A DNA stretch of 64,000 nucleotides. Origin: Synergistaceae bacterium. GTDB lineage: Bacteria; Synergistota; Synergistia; Synergistales; Aminobacteriaceae. A program made the translations under genes and the position numbers. The stretch spans positions 1 to 64,000 of the forward strand of contig JAFSKV010000073.1 in the NCBI GenBank assembly GCA_017448795.1, given 5' to 3'. Shown here in pieces: positions 34,521-43,276 of this stretch (position 1 is the stretch's first letter; each line of letters opens with the position of its first letter). Below the pieces are notes generated by a model. The model had not been told where the DNA came from. It searched no databases and saw only the letters and a list, made by a program, of their open reading frames with translations.

Positions 34521-37061
34521 CTACTTCGCGAGCTGAGGAAGGTACTTACCGACAAGATATTTCCCGGCGAACCTGAACGGCACTACCAGCACCGCCAGCA
34601 CAAAGCATGTCAGCCACGAGTCCAGGCTAAGAGCCTCAACGCTCAACACTTCCCCGCCGAACTCGACAAACACCCACTGCATCACGAAGATGAACATCAT
34701 CACCAGCACGCAGTTCCGCGACGTTGCCATAGCCAGCCCGTTGAACGTGATAGCCATCATGAAGACAGCGAACACCGCCGACCTGAGATAAATCACGTCC
34801 ACGTTCCCGAACAAGCCCCGGACTTTCGGCACGAACAGCACCGCAAGGCACATCACCGTGATGTACACAGCACCCGTCAAAATCTCACTGAGCATGTCAG
34901 GCGTTATGATGTTCTCATCGCGCGGAATGGGCTTCTCGTTCATGTACTCATCACGCGGAGGCTCTGACCCGAAAGCGATCGCCGCTAGCGTGTCCATAGC
35001 AAGGTTGATGAGCAGTAGCTGTATCACCGTCAGTATCACGTTCTGCCCGAACAGCGGCCCAAGGAAGCATATTGCCACAGCCGCGACGTTCACGGTCAAC
35101 TGGAACACAAGGAACTTGCGTATGCTCTTGAACATTGAGCGGCCATAGAGGATAGCCTTTGCGATTGACTTGAAGTTGTCATCCAGAATCGTGATGTCCC
35201 CGGCTTCCTTTGCGACCTCAGTCCCGGAACCCATCGCGAAACCTACATCAGCCTTCTTGAGGGCGGGAGAGTCGTTCACTCCGTCCCCTGTCATGCCGAC
35301 AACAAGATTCATCTCCTGCGCAATCCTAACTAGCCTGCTCTTGTCTGACGGCAGCGCGCGCGAAATCACCCGGACATTCGGCAATATCGCTTTGAGTTCA
35401 TCGTCTGACTTCTCGGCCATTTCCTGCGAGGTCATAGCGATTTCATCAGGACTCGAAATCAGCCCGGCTTCCTTCGCGATTGCTACTGCTGTCTCTTTCC
35501 TGTCGCCCGTAACCATGACAACCTGAATGCCTGCCTTGCGCACCTGGCGTATTGCGTCGACGGCTTCCTTCCTGACGTTGTCGCGGATACTCAGCACGCA
35601 CACAAGCTCCATGCCTTCCCCGTTGTCTTTTGCGACTGCTAACAGCCTCATTGCCCGGTCAGCCTGGGTGTTGATGTAGGAGTCGAGTTTCTTGCGGGCT
35701 GTTACGTTCTTGCAGTGGGGGATGATTTTTTCGGGAGCACCCTTGATGTACTTCACGCCATTGCTGAGGGTAACGCTTGCCATCTTTGTGTCAGATGTGA
35801 ACGGTACGCTCTCTTTCACGTCCCTCTTCGTTGCCTCAATCATTGCGAGGGTCTCAGGGGTGGCCATGAAGAACGCCATCAATGCGCGGTCTGTGCTGTT
35901 GCCTCCGATGACCTGGCCGTCGCCTACACTTGCGCTGTTGTTCACGCCCGCACCTATGGCGATGTCAGCAAGGGACTCCGCGTCAAGCTCGCTGAGACTC
36001 CGGCAGACCTTAACGCTTGGGAGCGCGATTTCCGCGATGGTGAGCCGTCCTTCTGTGATTGTCCCGGTTTTGTCGCTGAATAGAAGGTTGAGGCTTCCTG
36101 CGGTCTCAAGGCCGTTGATTTTGCGGACAAGGACATTATCCCCCGCCATCTGCATTGACTGGAACGACATAAGCATTGACGTTAGCATAGGGAGGCCTTC
36201 AGGGACAGCGCACACAACGATTGTTACCGCTACAGTGATTGCGTCGACGATGAGCCGTAGCCACGCGTAGCCGTCGGGGGGCAAATTCCCGGTGATGAAC
36301 GTCCGCGCCAGAATGCCGAGAACGATTGCGGTCGCGCCTGTGTAGCCGAAGACTGAGATCTGCTGTGCGAGCTTGCCGAGTTTGACCTGAAGGGGAGTCT
36401 TTCTCTGTGCTTCCTGAACCTCAAGGGCGAGCTCCCCGAAAAGAGTCTTGTCGCCAACAACGGAAATCCTCATGTAGGCTTCCCCTGAGCAGACGACCGT
36501 TCCCCTGTAGGCGTAATACCTGTTGAGCAAGTCCTTGATGTCGTAGGTGTCGCCGCCTGGGTTGGGGAGTTTGTCGGCTTCCTCAGTCTCTCCGTTCAGG
36601 GCTGACTGGTCGACTTTGACTCCGCCCTCGATGATTTCGCCGTCAGCAGGGATCTTGTCGCCCGCCTGAAGGTAGACTATATCGCCCGCTACTACCTCGC
36701 TGACGTGAATCTCGTGGATTGTTCCGCTGCGGATGACTTTGGTTGTCTCGCCTGCTTCCTGCTGGGACTTGAGGAGGGAGGCTTTTTGTTCCTGGCGGTA
36801 CTCGGTGAAGGATGACACGCCCCCTGCGATGAGGACTGCGACGAGAATCCCCACGGGTTCGAACCATTCAGCGCGTCCCATGACGAAAAGCACAAGCTGA
36901 ATCACGAGGGCGCACAGCAGGATGATGATCATGGGGTCTTTGAGGCTTTCGAGGAACTTTGCGGCGAGGGTTTCACCGGGAAGCTCGGTGAGGGAGTTGG
37001 TGCCGAATTTTGCGCGGCTTTCTTCGACTTGGGAGTCGGTGAGACCTTTGATGTCAGTCAA
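34521..37061 (-). CDS. P2B-like calcium-transporting P-type ATPase
   Basis: An 846-residue membrane pump. The phosphorylation motif LFSDKTGTITEGR lies near residue 328, VVCAVPEGLPMLTSMLM (helix 4 Ca2+ site with PEGLP) near 285, actuator motif LNGETEEADKLP near 155, and hinge MTGDGVNDSPALKKADVG near 600. About ten transmembrane helices follow the PMCA/SERCA layout. It exports Ca2+ using ATP. The start is TTG at 37061, after AGGAGGAATCA, and it overlaps the stop of the upstream companion ORF (TTGA). It thus lies at the end of the uvrC-dpnI unit. Confidence 0.92.
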   Translation of the reverse strand: MTDIKGLTDSQVEESRAKFGTNSLTELPGETLAAKFLESLKDPMIIILLCALVIQLVLFVMGRAEWFEPVGILVAVLIAGGVSSFTEYRQEQKASLLKSQQEAGETTKVIRSGTIHEIHVSEVVAGDIVYLQAGDKIPADGEIIEGGVKVDQSALNGETEEADKLPNPGGDTYDIKDLLNRYYAYRGTVVCSGEAYMRISVVGDKTLFGELALEVQEAQRKTPLQVKLGKLAQQISVFGYTGATAIVLGILARTFITGNLPPDGYAWLRLIVDAITVAVTIVVCAVPEGLPMLTSMLMSFQSMQMAGDNVLVRKINGLETAGSLNLLFSDKTGTITEGRLTIAEIALPSVKVCRSLSELDAESLADIAIGAGVNNSASVGDGQVIGGNSTDRALMAFFMATPETLAMIEATKRDVKESVPFTSDTKMASVTLSNGVKYIKGAPEKIIPHCKNVTARKKLDSYINTQADRAMRLLAVAKDNGEGMELVCVLSIRDNVRKEAVDAIRQVRKAGIQVVMVTGDRKETAVAIAKEAGLISSPDEIAMTSQEMAEKSDDELKAILPNVRVISRALPSDKSRLVRIAQEMNLVVGMTGDGVNDSPALKKADVGFAMGSGTEVAKEAGDITILDDNFKSIAKAILYGRSMFKSIRKFLVFQLTVNVAAVAICFLGPLFGQNVILTVIQLLLINLAMDTLAAIAFGSEPPRDEYMNEKPIPRDENIITPDMLSEILTGAVYITVMCLAVLFVPKVRGLFGNVDVIYLRSAVFAVFMMAITFNGLAMATSRNCVLVMMFIFVMQWVFVEFGGEVLSVEALSLDSWLTCFVLAVLVVPFRFAGKYLVGKYLPQLAK

Positions 37062-37606
37062 AATGATTCCTCCTGTTTTGTGTGAGATTGACTGATTATA
37101 GCCTCATGGCCGGAGAAATGGCAACTTGCGGTGATTTTGCCGGTGATGAGGGAAGTGATCCAGTTCACCCAGCCTCTGATTGTGCTTGCCCTGCGCCGGA
37201 ATGTCTCTTCGCTGCTGACACCCTGAAGCCCTGAGTGCCTCATTATGTCCGTAATATCTTGGTTGCTTGGTATATGGCCTGTACCGAAAGACAATGCCAG
37301 AGTTTTCCTGAAGGCTTTATGAGAGAGTATAAATTCACAGAATGAGAGCTGGCGTTTCCTGTAGCCCATGCTCATAATCCTGCGGCCTTGCGGTGTGAGT
37401 GTGTATACAGTTTCCCCGTTGCCGCGCTTCTTCTCTGCAAGTCCGAGATAACGCGCCGAATCCGTATAGTAGCTCGTTTGCCGTACAAGCCTGATGGAGC
37501 TGTAGTTGTCCGTGTCCTCGAATGCATACTCATAGAGCCTGAATATTTCGTTTGAATACACGAGAAACACAGGCCTTACAGGTTTGGTGATTCTGGAACG
37601 CCACAC
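37058..37606 (-). CDS. Unknown protein downstream of dpnI, winged-helix-like
   Basis: A 182-residue ORF beginning at a GTG (no earlier start is possible, since TAA lies three codons upstream). IRLVRQTSYYTDSARYLGLAEK followed by NGETVYTLTPQGRRIM resembles a winged helix with its wing, and LSFCEFILSHKAFRKTLAL is a further helical part. I do not recognise a named family. Its 5' end overlaps the dpnI frame by 77 nt, which may mean a frameshift: this could be the C-terminal domain of a longer DpnI-like protein rather than a separate gene. Its stop overlaps the ATPase start. Confidence 0.5.
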   Translation of the reverse strand: MWRSRITKPVRPVFLVYSNEIFRLYEYAFEDTDNYSSIRLVRQTSYYTDSARYLGLAEKKRGNGETVYTLTPQGRRIMSMGYRKRQLSFCEFILSHKAFRKTLALSFGTGHIPSNQDITDIMRHSGLQGVSSEETFRRRASTIRGWVNWITSLITGKITASCHFSGHEAIISQSHTKQEESF

Positions 37607-38405
37607 ACAGTTTTATCCCTGATGGCTGATATGACGTGAAATTAGAGTCTTCCTGATACAGCCCGTCCCCCAGAAACTCAATGAATCCCTTATCCCTCAA
37701 ATATTGCAACTGCTGCCGGATTTTCGCATCTATATTGTGATTTTCCGGGTGTTTCCGTCTCAGCTCATCCGTGAACTTGTAAATGTCATAAAGTGAGAAT
37801 GTTTCATTCCTGATTCTGTCAACGCATCTCATAACATCCATAAGCCAGCACCGCAAGTTCATGTTCCCGACTTTAAACCTTACTGCCTGTGCGTAATTCT
37901 CCAGCACCGAGTCTTTGTCCCGTTCTGCATGAGCCTCAATCACCGGGATTTTGCCGATGATGGGAATCTCGCTGTACATTATTCACGAGCCTATATATCC
38001 TGCCCGCCTAGCAGTCGGTGCCAGCGGAGGACGCATCATCAGCACATCAGGCGTGAAAAAATATTTGGGTACGACTGTCAGAGCCTCAAAAAGATTCTTT
38101 TGGTAACGCATCACGAAAAGATTGGGATTGCTGTTGCTGGTTATCCTCTCAATTGCCGCGTAATATGCTCCGTCAAGCAAAGTCCTTCCGATTGGGCTTC
38201 CTTTGCTCTTCAGTTCATATATCTCACCGCAGGACTCGCAACGGAAATCCGCCAGCTTTGAGTTATTCGGGAGCTTGCTGAGGTAATCACATCCGTATGA
38301 AGGGCAGTACATCTCGTTCTTCATCCATGTCTCACTAAGTACTCTTATACGCTGTGAAGGACTCTTATAACGCAAATCAGGAATTTCGGGGAAAACAAGA
38401 TTCAT
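37530..38405 (-). pseudogene. dpnI: DpnI-type methyl-directed endonuclease with in-frame TGA
   Basis: Residues 1-140 match DpnI closely: SPSQRIRVLSETWMKNEMYC, the zinc cysteines CPSYGC and CESC, IYELKSK (catalytic E-x-K) and PPLAPTARRAGYIG. TGA at 37983-37985 then stops translation. The same frame continues directly as IMYSEIPIIGK and into the DpnI C-terminal winged helix (DVMRCVDRIRNETFSLYDIY, IRQQLQYLRDKGFIEF). DpnI cuts GATC when adenine is methylated, needing both domains. As written it makes only the nuclease half. The tail after GLYQ is not DpnI-like, suggesting another lesion near 37610. It directly follows a Dam-methylase remnant and overlaps it by four bases. Confidence 0.8.
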
Positions 38406-38534
38406 TCTACCCTCTGTATGTCAGTAAGCCCGCTGTATTTCTCCCTGTTCCTGTCCCAGCTCCTGACATCATAGAATATCTCCTGCGTATTCTCACCATT
38501 TCACGAACGGCGCGACAAGTTTATTCCTCCTCAT
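38402..38534 (-). pseudogene. Remnant of a Dam-family adenine methylase
   Basis: Two short segments look like parts of a Dam/DpnM methylase. From ATG 38534 (overlapping the uvrC stop as ATGA) the frame reads MRRNKLVAPFVKW then stops, matching the Dam N terminus that normally continues to the SAM-binding GGK. After a frame change, EIFYDVRSWDRNREKYSG and LTDIQRV match the middle of the family (Y-x-x-R-x-x-D-R ... QRAAR). The rest, including the DPPY motif, is missing. The segment ends in TGA overlapping the dpnI ATG. An internal deletion has removed most of the gene. Too short to be functional. Confidence 0.68.
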
Positions 38535-39976
38535 TTCCTCAGCCCCTCAAGAATCTTCCCCGCCATAACACGCCCAATCCCCTTAACCGTCATCAATTCC
38601 TCAACGCTCAATTCCGCAATCCTCTTCGCGCTCCCGAACTTCACCAGCAGCTCAGCCGCCTTCTTCCTCCCGATTCCCGGAATGTCGTCAAGCCTCGAAT
38701 GCCTCATCCATTTTCCCCGCGCGTTCCTGTGAGTCGTAATCGCGTACCTGTGTACCTCATCCCGCAATCTCTGGAACAGCTGCAGCGCAGGGTCATCACG
38801 TCCCAGCCTCAAGGGCTCGTTGCTACTAGGCGTGAATATCAGCTCCTCACGTTCAGCAAGCGCGATCATAGGCACGTCATACCCAAGATCCCGCACAGCC
38901 CTCAAAGCATAATCCAGTTGTCCCGGCCCGCCGTCAATCACCGCTAGCTGTGGCGCAGGCTCGGTGTCATCCATCACATGACGGTAACGCCGCTTCACGG
39001 TCTCATACATGGCCGCGAAATCATCAATTTCACCGTCTGCAAGCGAACGTATCTTGAACCGCCGGTACAAATTCGGACTCGGCCTCCCCTGCTCGAACAC
39101 TACACAGCACCCGTAAGTGTCATGCCCGCCCGTGTGCGAGATGTCGAACGCGTCAATCCTCCACGCAAGCACCTCAAGCCCGAAAAGCTCCTGCACACGG
39201 TGAAGCACCTTCCACGTCTCATTGTCGAGGTCTTCCTGCAACGCCGACGAAATTTTCTGCCGCGACAACCTCCACACAGCCCGGATTGTGTCGCGGTATC
39301 TTGCGGCTTTCTCGAACTCTAATCTTTTTGCTGACTGATTCATCCTCTCGCGCAAACGTTCAACTAGTTCCGGCTGTTTTCCCCCGAAAAGCAATATGAT
39401 GTCGGCTACACGTTCCCTGTACTCAGACTGTGAGCATAACCCCGCGCAAGCCCCCATAGAATGACCGAGCGAATACTCCACGCATGGCCGGGACTTTTTG
39501 CCGGGGACAATCTTTGACCTGCACACACGGAGCGGGAAATATCGTTCAGCCAGCCTCATGAGATTCCGAATATTGCCAGCGTCGACAAACGGCCCGAGGT
39601 ACACAGCACCGTCATCACACTTCCTGCGTGTAATCTCTATGCGGGGGTAATCCTCGTTGGTGATCTTCACGTAGGGGTAACGGTCATTCATCTTCAGGTC
39701 AACGTTGAAGAACGGACTGTAGCGGCGGATTAACTTGGCTTCAACGATGAGGGCTTCTGCTTCGGTCTCAGTGCGTATTGTGGAGATGTCCTCGATGAGC
39801 TGGACGAGTTTACGGAGTCTTGGCGAGGCGTGCTGATGGCGGAAATATGATGAGACTCTGCGCTTGAGCTTCTTTGCTTTGCCGACGTAGATTATTGTCC
39901 CGTTGATGTCGCGCATGAGATACACGCCGGGGCGTTCGGGCAATGTCTTAAGGATTGCTGAGATTTTTTCTTTCAT
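38531..39976 (-). CDS. uvrC: Excinuclease ABC subunit C
   Basis: A 481-residue UvrC, shorter than the typical ~600. GIY-YIG nuclease domain at the start (LPERPGVYLMRDINGTIIYVGKA), UVR motif near residue 195 (LEFEKAARYRDTI), RNase H-like second nuclease domain with DAFDISHTGG and AVIDGGPGQL, and closing helix-hairpin-helices (LDDIPGIGRKKAAELL, VKGIGRVMAGKILEGL). It makes both cuts in nucleotide excision repair with UvrA and UvrB. The ATG at 39976 is chosen because the upstream extension is not conserved-looking; TATAAT at 39986-39991 is a probable -10. It leads the unit containing the Dam and DpnI remnants. Confidence 0.94.
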   Translation of the reverse strand: MKEKISAILKTLPERPGVYLMRDINGTIIYVGKAKKLKRRVSSYFRHQHASPRLRKLVQLIEDISTIRTETEAEALIVEAKLIRRYSPFFNVDLKMNDRYPYVKITNEDYPRIEITRRKCDDGAVYLGPFVDAGNIRNLMRLAERYFPLRVCRSKIVPGKKSRPCVEYSLGHSMGACAGLCSQSEYRERVADIILLFGGKQPELVERLRERMNQSAKRLEFEKAARYRDTIRAVWRLSRQKISSALQEDLDNETWKVLHRVQELFGLEVLAWRIDAFDISHTGGHDTYGCCVVFEQGRPSPNLYRRFKIRSLADGEIDDFAAMYETVKRRYRHVMDDTEPAPQLAVIDGGPGQLDYALRAVRDLGYDVPMIALAEREELIFTPSSNEPLRLGRDDPALQLFQRLRDEVHRYAITTHRNARGKWMRHSRLDDIPGIGRKKAAELLVKFGSAKRIAELSVEELMTVKGIGRVMAGKILEGLRK

Positions 39977-40031
39977 GATGAGTGAATTATAGCTACAATT
40001 AGCCAATCCCGCACACGGAAGGAGACTCATC

Positions 40032-42133
40032 ATGAGGAGACTCACCGCGTTAATCTTGTCGGCAGTGCTTGTGTGTCAGGCCGTCCCATCTCAGGCCGCA
40101 TGCTTGGCACAATCAGCGAGGGAAACAGCAAACGCCTCAAGAGCTACTACAATGTTGCGGAACAGAGAAGAATCACTTACGCCCTCTCGAACATACGAAT
40201 GACCGAGTCCAGAATCAAAGCCTCACAGAACGCCGCAGACGATGCCTCACGCGATGCCGCAAAAGCCAGAAGCAGGCGCAACAGTGTAGTCTACAGCTGG
40301 CTCGGAAATCTAGCTTTGTCATGCGTGTCGTTCTTCACGGGGGACAAGGTCTTTGCTGTCGAAAACATGGCTTTTGCTTCCGCACAGGCACATGAGGACT
40401 GGGAGAAACAGGATGCCAGACTTGAGAGGGCTGAACGCGAACACCGCCGGGCAACAGAACAGGTTGAACATGAGCGCGTCCGTCTCTCGAACCTGCAAGC
40501 CGAGATGAAACAGGATGAGGCCATGCTCAAGGAGGAACTGCGAAACTCAATGTGGCGGCTCGAACGTCAGGACCTCGCCGACTGCAACGCCCTCCAGGAA
40601 CGACTCCTGCAATCCTCGTGGAACTTGCTCCGTCAGTACAGACTCCCGGATGAATACAGGCTCACTCAGACCAGCCTCAAGAACTTTTACCGCGCCGTCC
40701 AGGAAGAAGACGTAACCCGGCGTTCACGAATGCTCTGCAACCTTGAGGACGAGTTCAGGGTCTACCCGCCCTACTGGTACTACAGGGCAAAGACCGCGCA
40801 GGAAGCAGGCAGTCTCACGGAAGCCCGTCAGCATTTCGCCAAGTTCAGCGAGGTTTGGAGGCCGGTGCTGAGGCGAGACCCCTACAAGCTCGAAGCGGCA
40901 AAGTTCAGGATTCAGGAGCTAGTATCAGCGGGAAAAGATCTCGACGACATAAAGCCCGAACTTCTCAGCCTGCTTGAGACCGTCTACACCAACACCCCCA
41001 AAGATGACTGGGCGGATAACTTGTTCTTGGGCGTGGCGTATTTCCTTCTCGGCGAAAAGAACAAGGGCATGGACTGTATAGCGGTCAACCTTGATTTCGG
41101 CTACGAAGAGAAAATCAGCGGGATGCTCTTCGCACAGATGGAGAAGGGAAGCCTCGACTCTGGGGAAGCGCAGGAAGTTGTTCACAGAATGAAGCTCTCT
41201 GACCTCATAACCTCGATGAACATTGCGGACGGTGAGTCAGCTATGGCGTTGTCGCTGTACTTTGAGGGCAACACTGAGGCACTGGAGGCACTGTCCAAGA
41301 CCAGCGGGAATCCGATTGTGTTTCACGCGCTGAGGTTGATGGAGCAGTCGAAGGGAGGCGGACAGGATTACGGGCGTGTTCTGGAGTTCTTGGGGAGGCA
41401 CGAGGCACTGAAGGACAAGGTGCAGGGTGCGTACACGGAGATTCTGCCGCTTGTGAGGAAGTATTCTGACGAGGGCAGGGAGTCCGCGAGGGTATTGCTG
41501 GCGGATATGCTGATGTACGGGCTTGGTGTTGAACAGGACGTGAAGACTGCGCGGGAAATGTTCGGTGCGCTCGCTGAGGGCGGGAATGTGTATGCGCAGT
41601 TCGTGATGATTCAGGGTCGGCTTGCGCCTGTTGAACAAGCTCCGGCCAAGCCCAACCTGACTCCTGCACAGAGAGTAATACAAGCCGCAGAAGCAGGAAA
41701 TGCTGAGGCACAGTTTCAGCTTGGCAAGATGTACAAATACGGTGAAGGTGTAGGGCAGGACATACAGAAGGCTCGCTACTGGTGGGAGAAGGCGGCGGCA
41801 CAAGGTCATCGTCTGGCACGTCAAGCTCTGCAAATCCTCCCGGCGGCTCAGGCTCCAATGTCAACGCTGACACGTGAACAGATTGAGGACTTATACCGTA
41901 CAGGAGCGAAGTATTACAACGGTCAGGGTGTAGCGATGGACAAAACGAAAGCCGTCGAGTACCTCACACAGGCGGCAGAAGCAGGACATTCGGAGGCTCA
42001 ATACTTGCTTGGAGTCTGCTACAGGTTCGGTCACGGTGTAAATCAGGACATTCAGAAAGCTCGCTACTGGTACGGAAAGGCGGCGGCTCATGGTCATCCT
42101 TACGCACGAAGCGCACTCCGCAACCTAGACTGA
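40032..42133 (+). pseudogene. Sel1-repeat secreted protein, frameshifted after the signal peptide
   Basis: The strong site GGAAGGAGA precedes ATG 40032, which begins a signal peptide (MRRLTALILSAVLVCQAVPS). That frame ends at a stop about 55 codons on. The long frame, open from 40073 to 42133, is one base off and continues as MLGTISEGNSKRLKSYYN. A one-base indel near 40075-40095 explains this. The main part has a charged coiled-coil region (residues ~20-140), a helical middle, and four Sel1 repeats near the C terminus (AEAQFQLGKMYKYGEGVGQD, AEAGHSEAQYLLGVCYRFGH). Sel1 stacks bind proteins. If the long frame is used alone, from GTG 40073, the product would lack an export signal. Confidence 0.68.
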
Positions 42134-42218
42134 CGACTCACTCATAACGGCAGGGACTCACCCTCTCTGCCGTCCTCCACATAACCGCGTTTTTGCCTAA
42201 CACAAATTCCCTCCGCGT

Positions 42219-42227
42219 TGCTACAAT
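42219..42227 (+). promoter_or_regulatory. Extended -10 promoter of the TAXI TRAP operon
   Basis: TGC-TACAAT, 41 nt upstream of the ATG at 42269. No good -35 at 17 bases. Confidence 0.45.
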
Positions 42228-42268
42228 ATCACTTACTACCCAAATTTTCATACAGGAGTGATTCATCC

Positions 42269-43276
42269 ATGAGGTCATTACGTATCTCACTAGTTGCGCT
42301 TCTCGTTGCGTCATTGCTCGTCGGCTGTGCTTCTGCTGACACCGACAAAACAGGCTGGCCCGGTCAGCTCCGTTTCATGGCAGGCCCTCCCGGCGGAAAC
42401 TGGTTCGCTCTCGGAACTGCCCTCTCCGAAATGTGGACAGGCGCGGGACTCCCTCAGACCACAAGCTCATCCGGCGGCGGTGTCTCCAACATCCTCAACG
42501 CTCACGCAAGGCGCGGGGATCTCGGCTTCTCGGTAACATCACTTCTCGGCGCGGCTCTCAAGGGCGAGGCTGACTTCAAGGGCCGTGTGGTCGACAACGC
42601 GGTGATCATGGCCAACCTTTACACGCAGTACACCTACTTCATCATGAGGAAGGACTTTGCGGAGAAGAACGGCATCACGTCAGTCGAGGACATCATCAGC
42701 AAGAAACTTGCCATGAGATTCGCGACCCTCAAGCCCGGCACAAGCTCCGAGTTCGTGGTGAAGGCATTGTTCGATAAGGGTTACGGCTTCGACTACAAGA
42801 AAACGTTCCAGGAATGGGGCGGAAGTGTCGAGTACGCATCCTATGACGGCGGCGCGGATCTTCTTGCTGACAATCACCTTGACTGCTTCGCGTTCTCAAT
42901 CGGCAAAATCGCTTCCACAGTCATGAACATTGAGAGCCAAGTTGACGTTGTTCTTCTCCCGGTGGGACAGGACGCTCTCGACAAGCTGTCAGACGCATAC
43001 GGGACTGTTACGCTGACGATTGACCCGGGAATCTACAAGTCAGTCCCGGAAGGAGCAGCACCTGTGAAAGTTGTCGGGGATTACACGTGCATAGTGATAC
43101 GCAAAGACCTTCCTGAGTCTCTGGTGTACGAGCTGAACAAAGCGGTCTGGGAGCATAAGGACGCATTAGTCGCGGCGGTTAGGGACATGGCCGAGCTTGA
43201 GCCTTCAATCGCGCTTCCCGCAAAAGTCCCGGCTCATGAGGGCAGTGTGAGATTCTGGAGCGAGCTGACGAAATAA
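42269..43276 (+). CDS. TAXI-family TRAP transporter solute-binding lipoprotein
   Basis: A 335-residue binding protein. The signal ends in LLVGC, a lipobox, so it is likely membrane-anchored. The mature part has the TAXI opening LRFMAGPPGGNWFALGTALS, TSSSGGGVSNILNAHARRGD and FATLKPGTSSEFVVKALF. It captures an organic acid or glutamate/alpha-ketoglutarate-like ligand for the fused permease encoded next. The ATG follows ACAGGAGTG. The stop TAA overlaps the permease ATG by one base (TAATG). Ligand cannot be told. Confidence 0.92.
   Translation: MRSLRISLVALLVASLLVGCASADTDKTGWPGQLRFMAGPPGGNWFALGTALSEMWTGAGLPQTTSSSGGGVSNILNAHARRGDLGFSVTSLLGAALKGEADFKGRVVDNAVIMANLYTQYTYFIMRKDFAEKNGITSVEDIISKKLAMRFATLKPGTSSEFVVKALFDKGYGFDYKKTFQEWGGSVEYASYDGGADLLADNHLDCFAFSIGKIASTVMNIESQVDVVLLPVGQDALDKLSDAYGTVTLTIDPGIYKSVPEGAAPVKVVGDYTCIVIRKDLPESLVYELNKAVWEHKDALVAAVRDMAELEPSIALPAKVPAHEGSVRFWSELTK

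Noticed and set aside
37983-37985. TGA as a recoded sense codon
   Set aside because: Other genes in the window use TGA as a normal stop (for example the ATGA overlaps at 1954, 14405 and 15046), so a changed code is not supported.
38354-38947. 197-codon plus-strand frame opposite uvrC
   Set aside because: Proline- and arginine-rich antisense frame with no ribosome binding site; shadow of uvrC.
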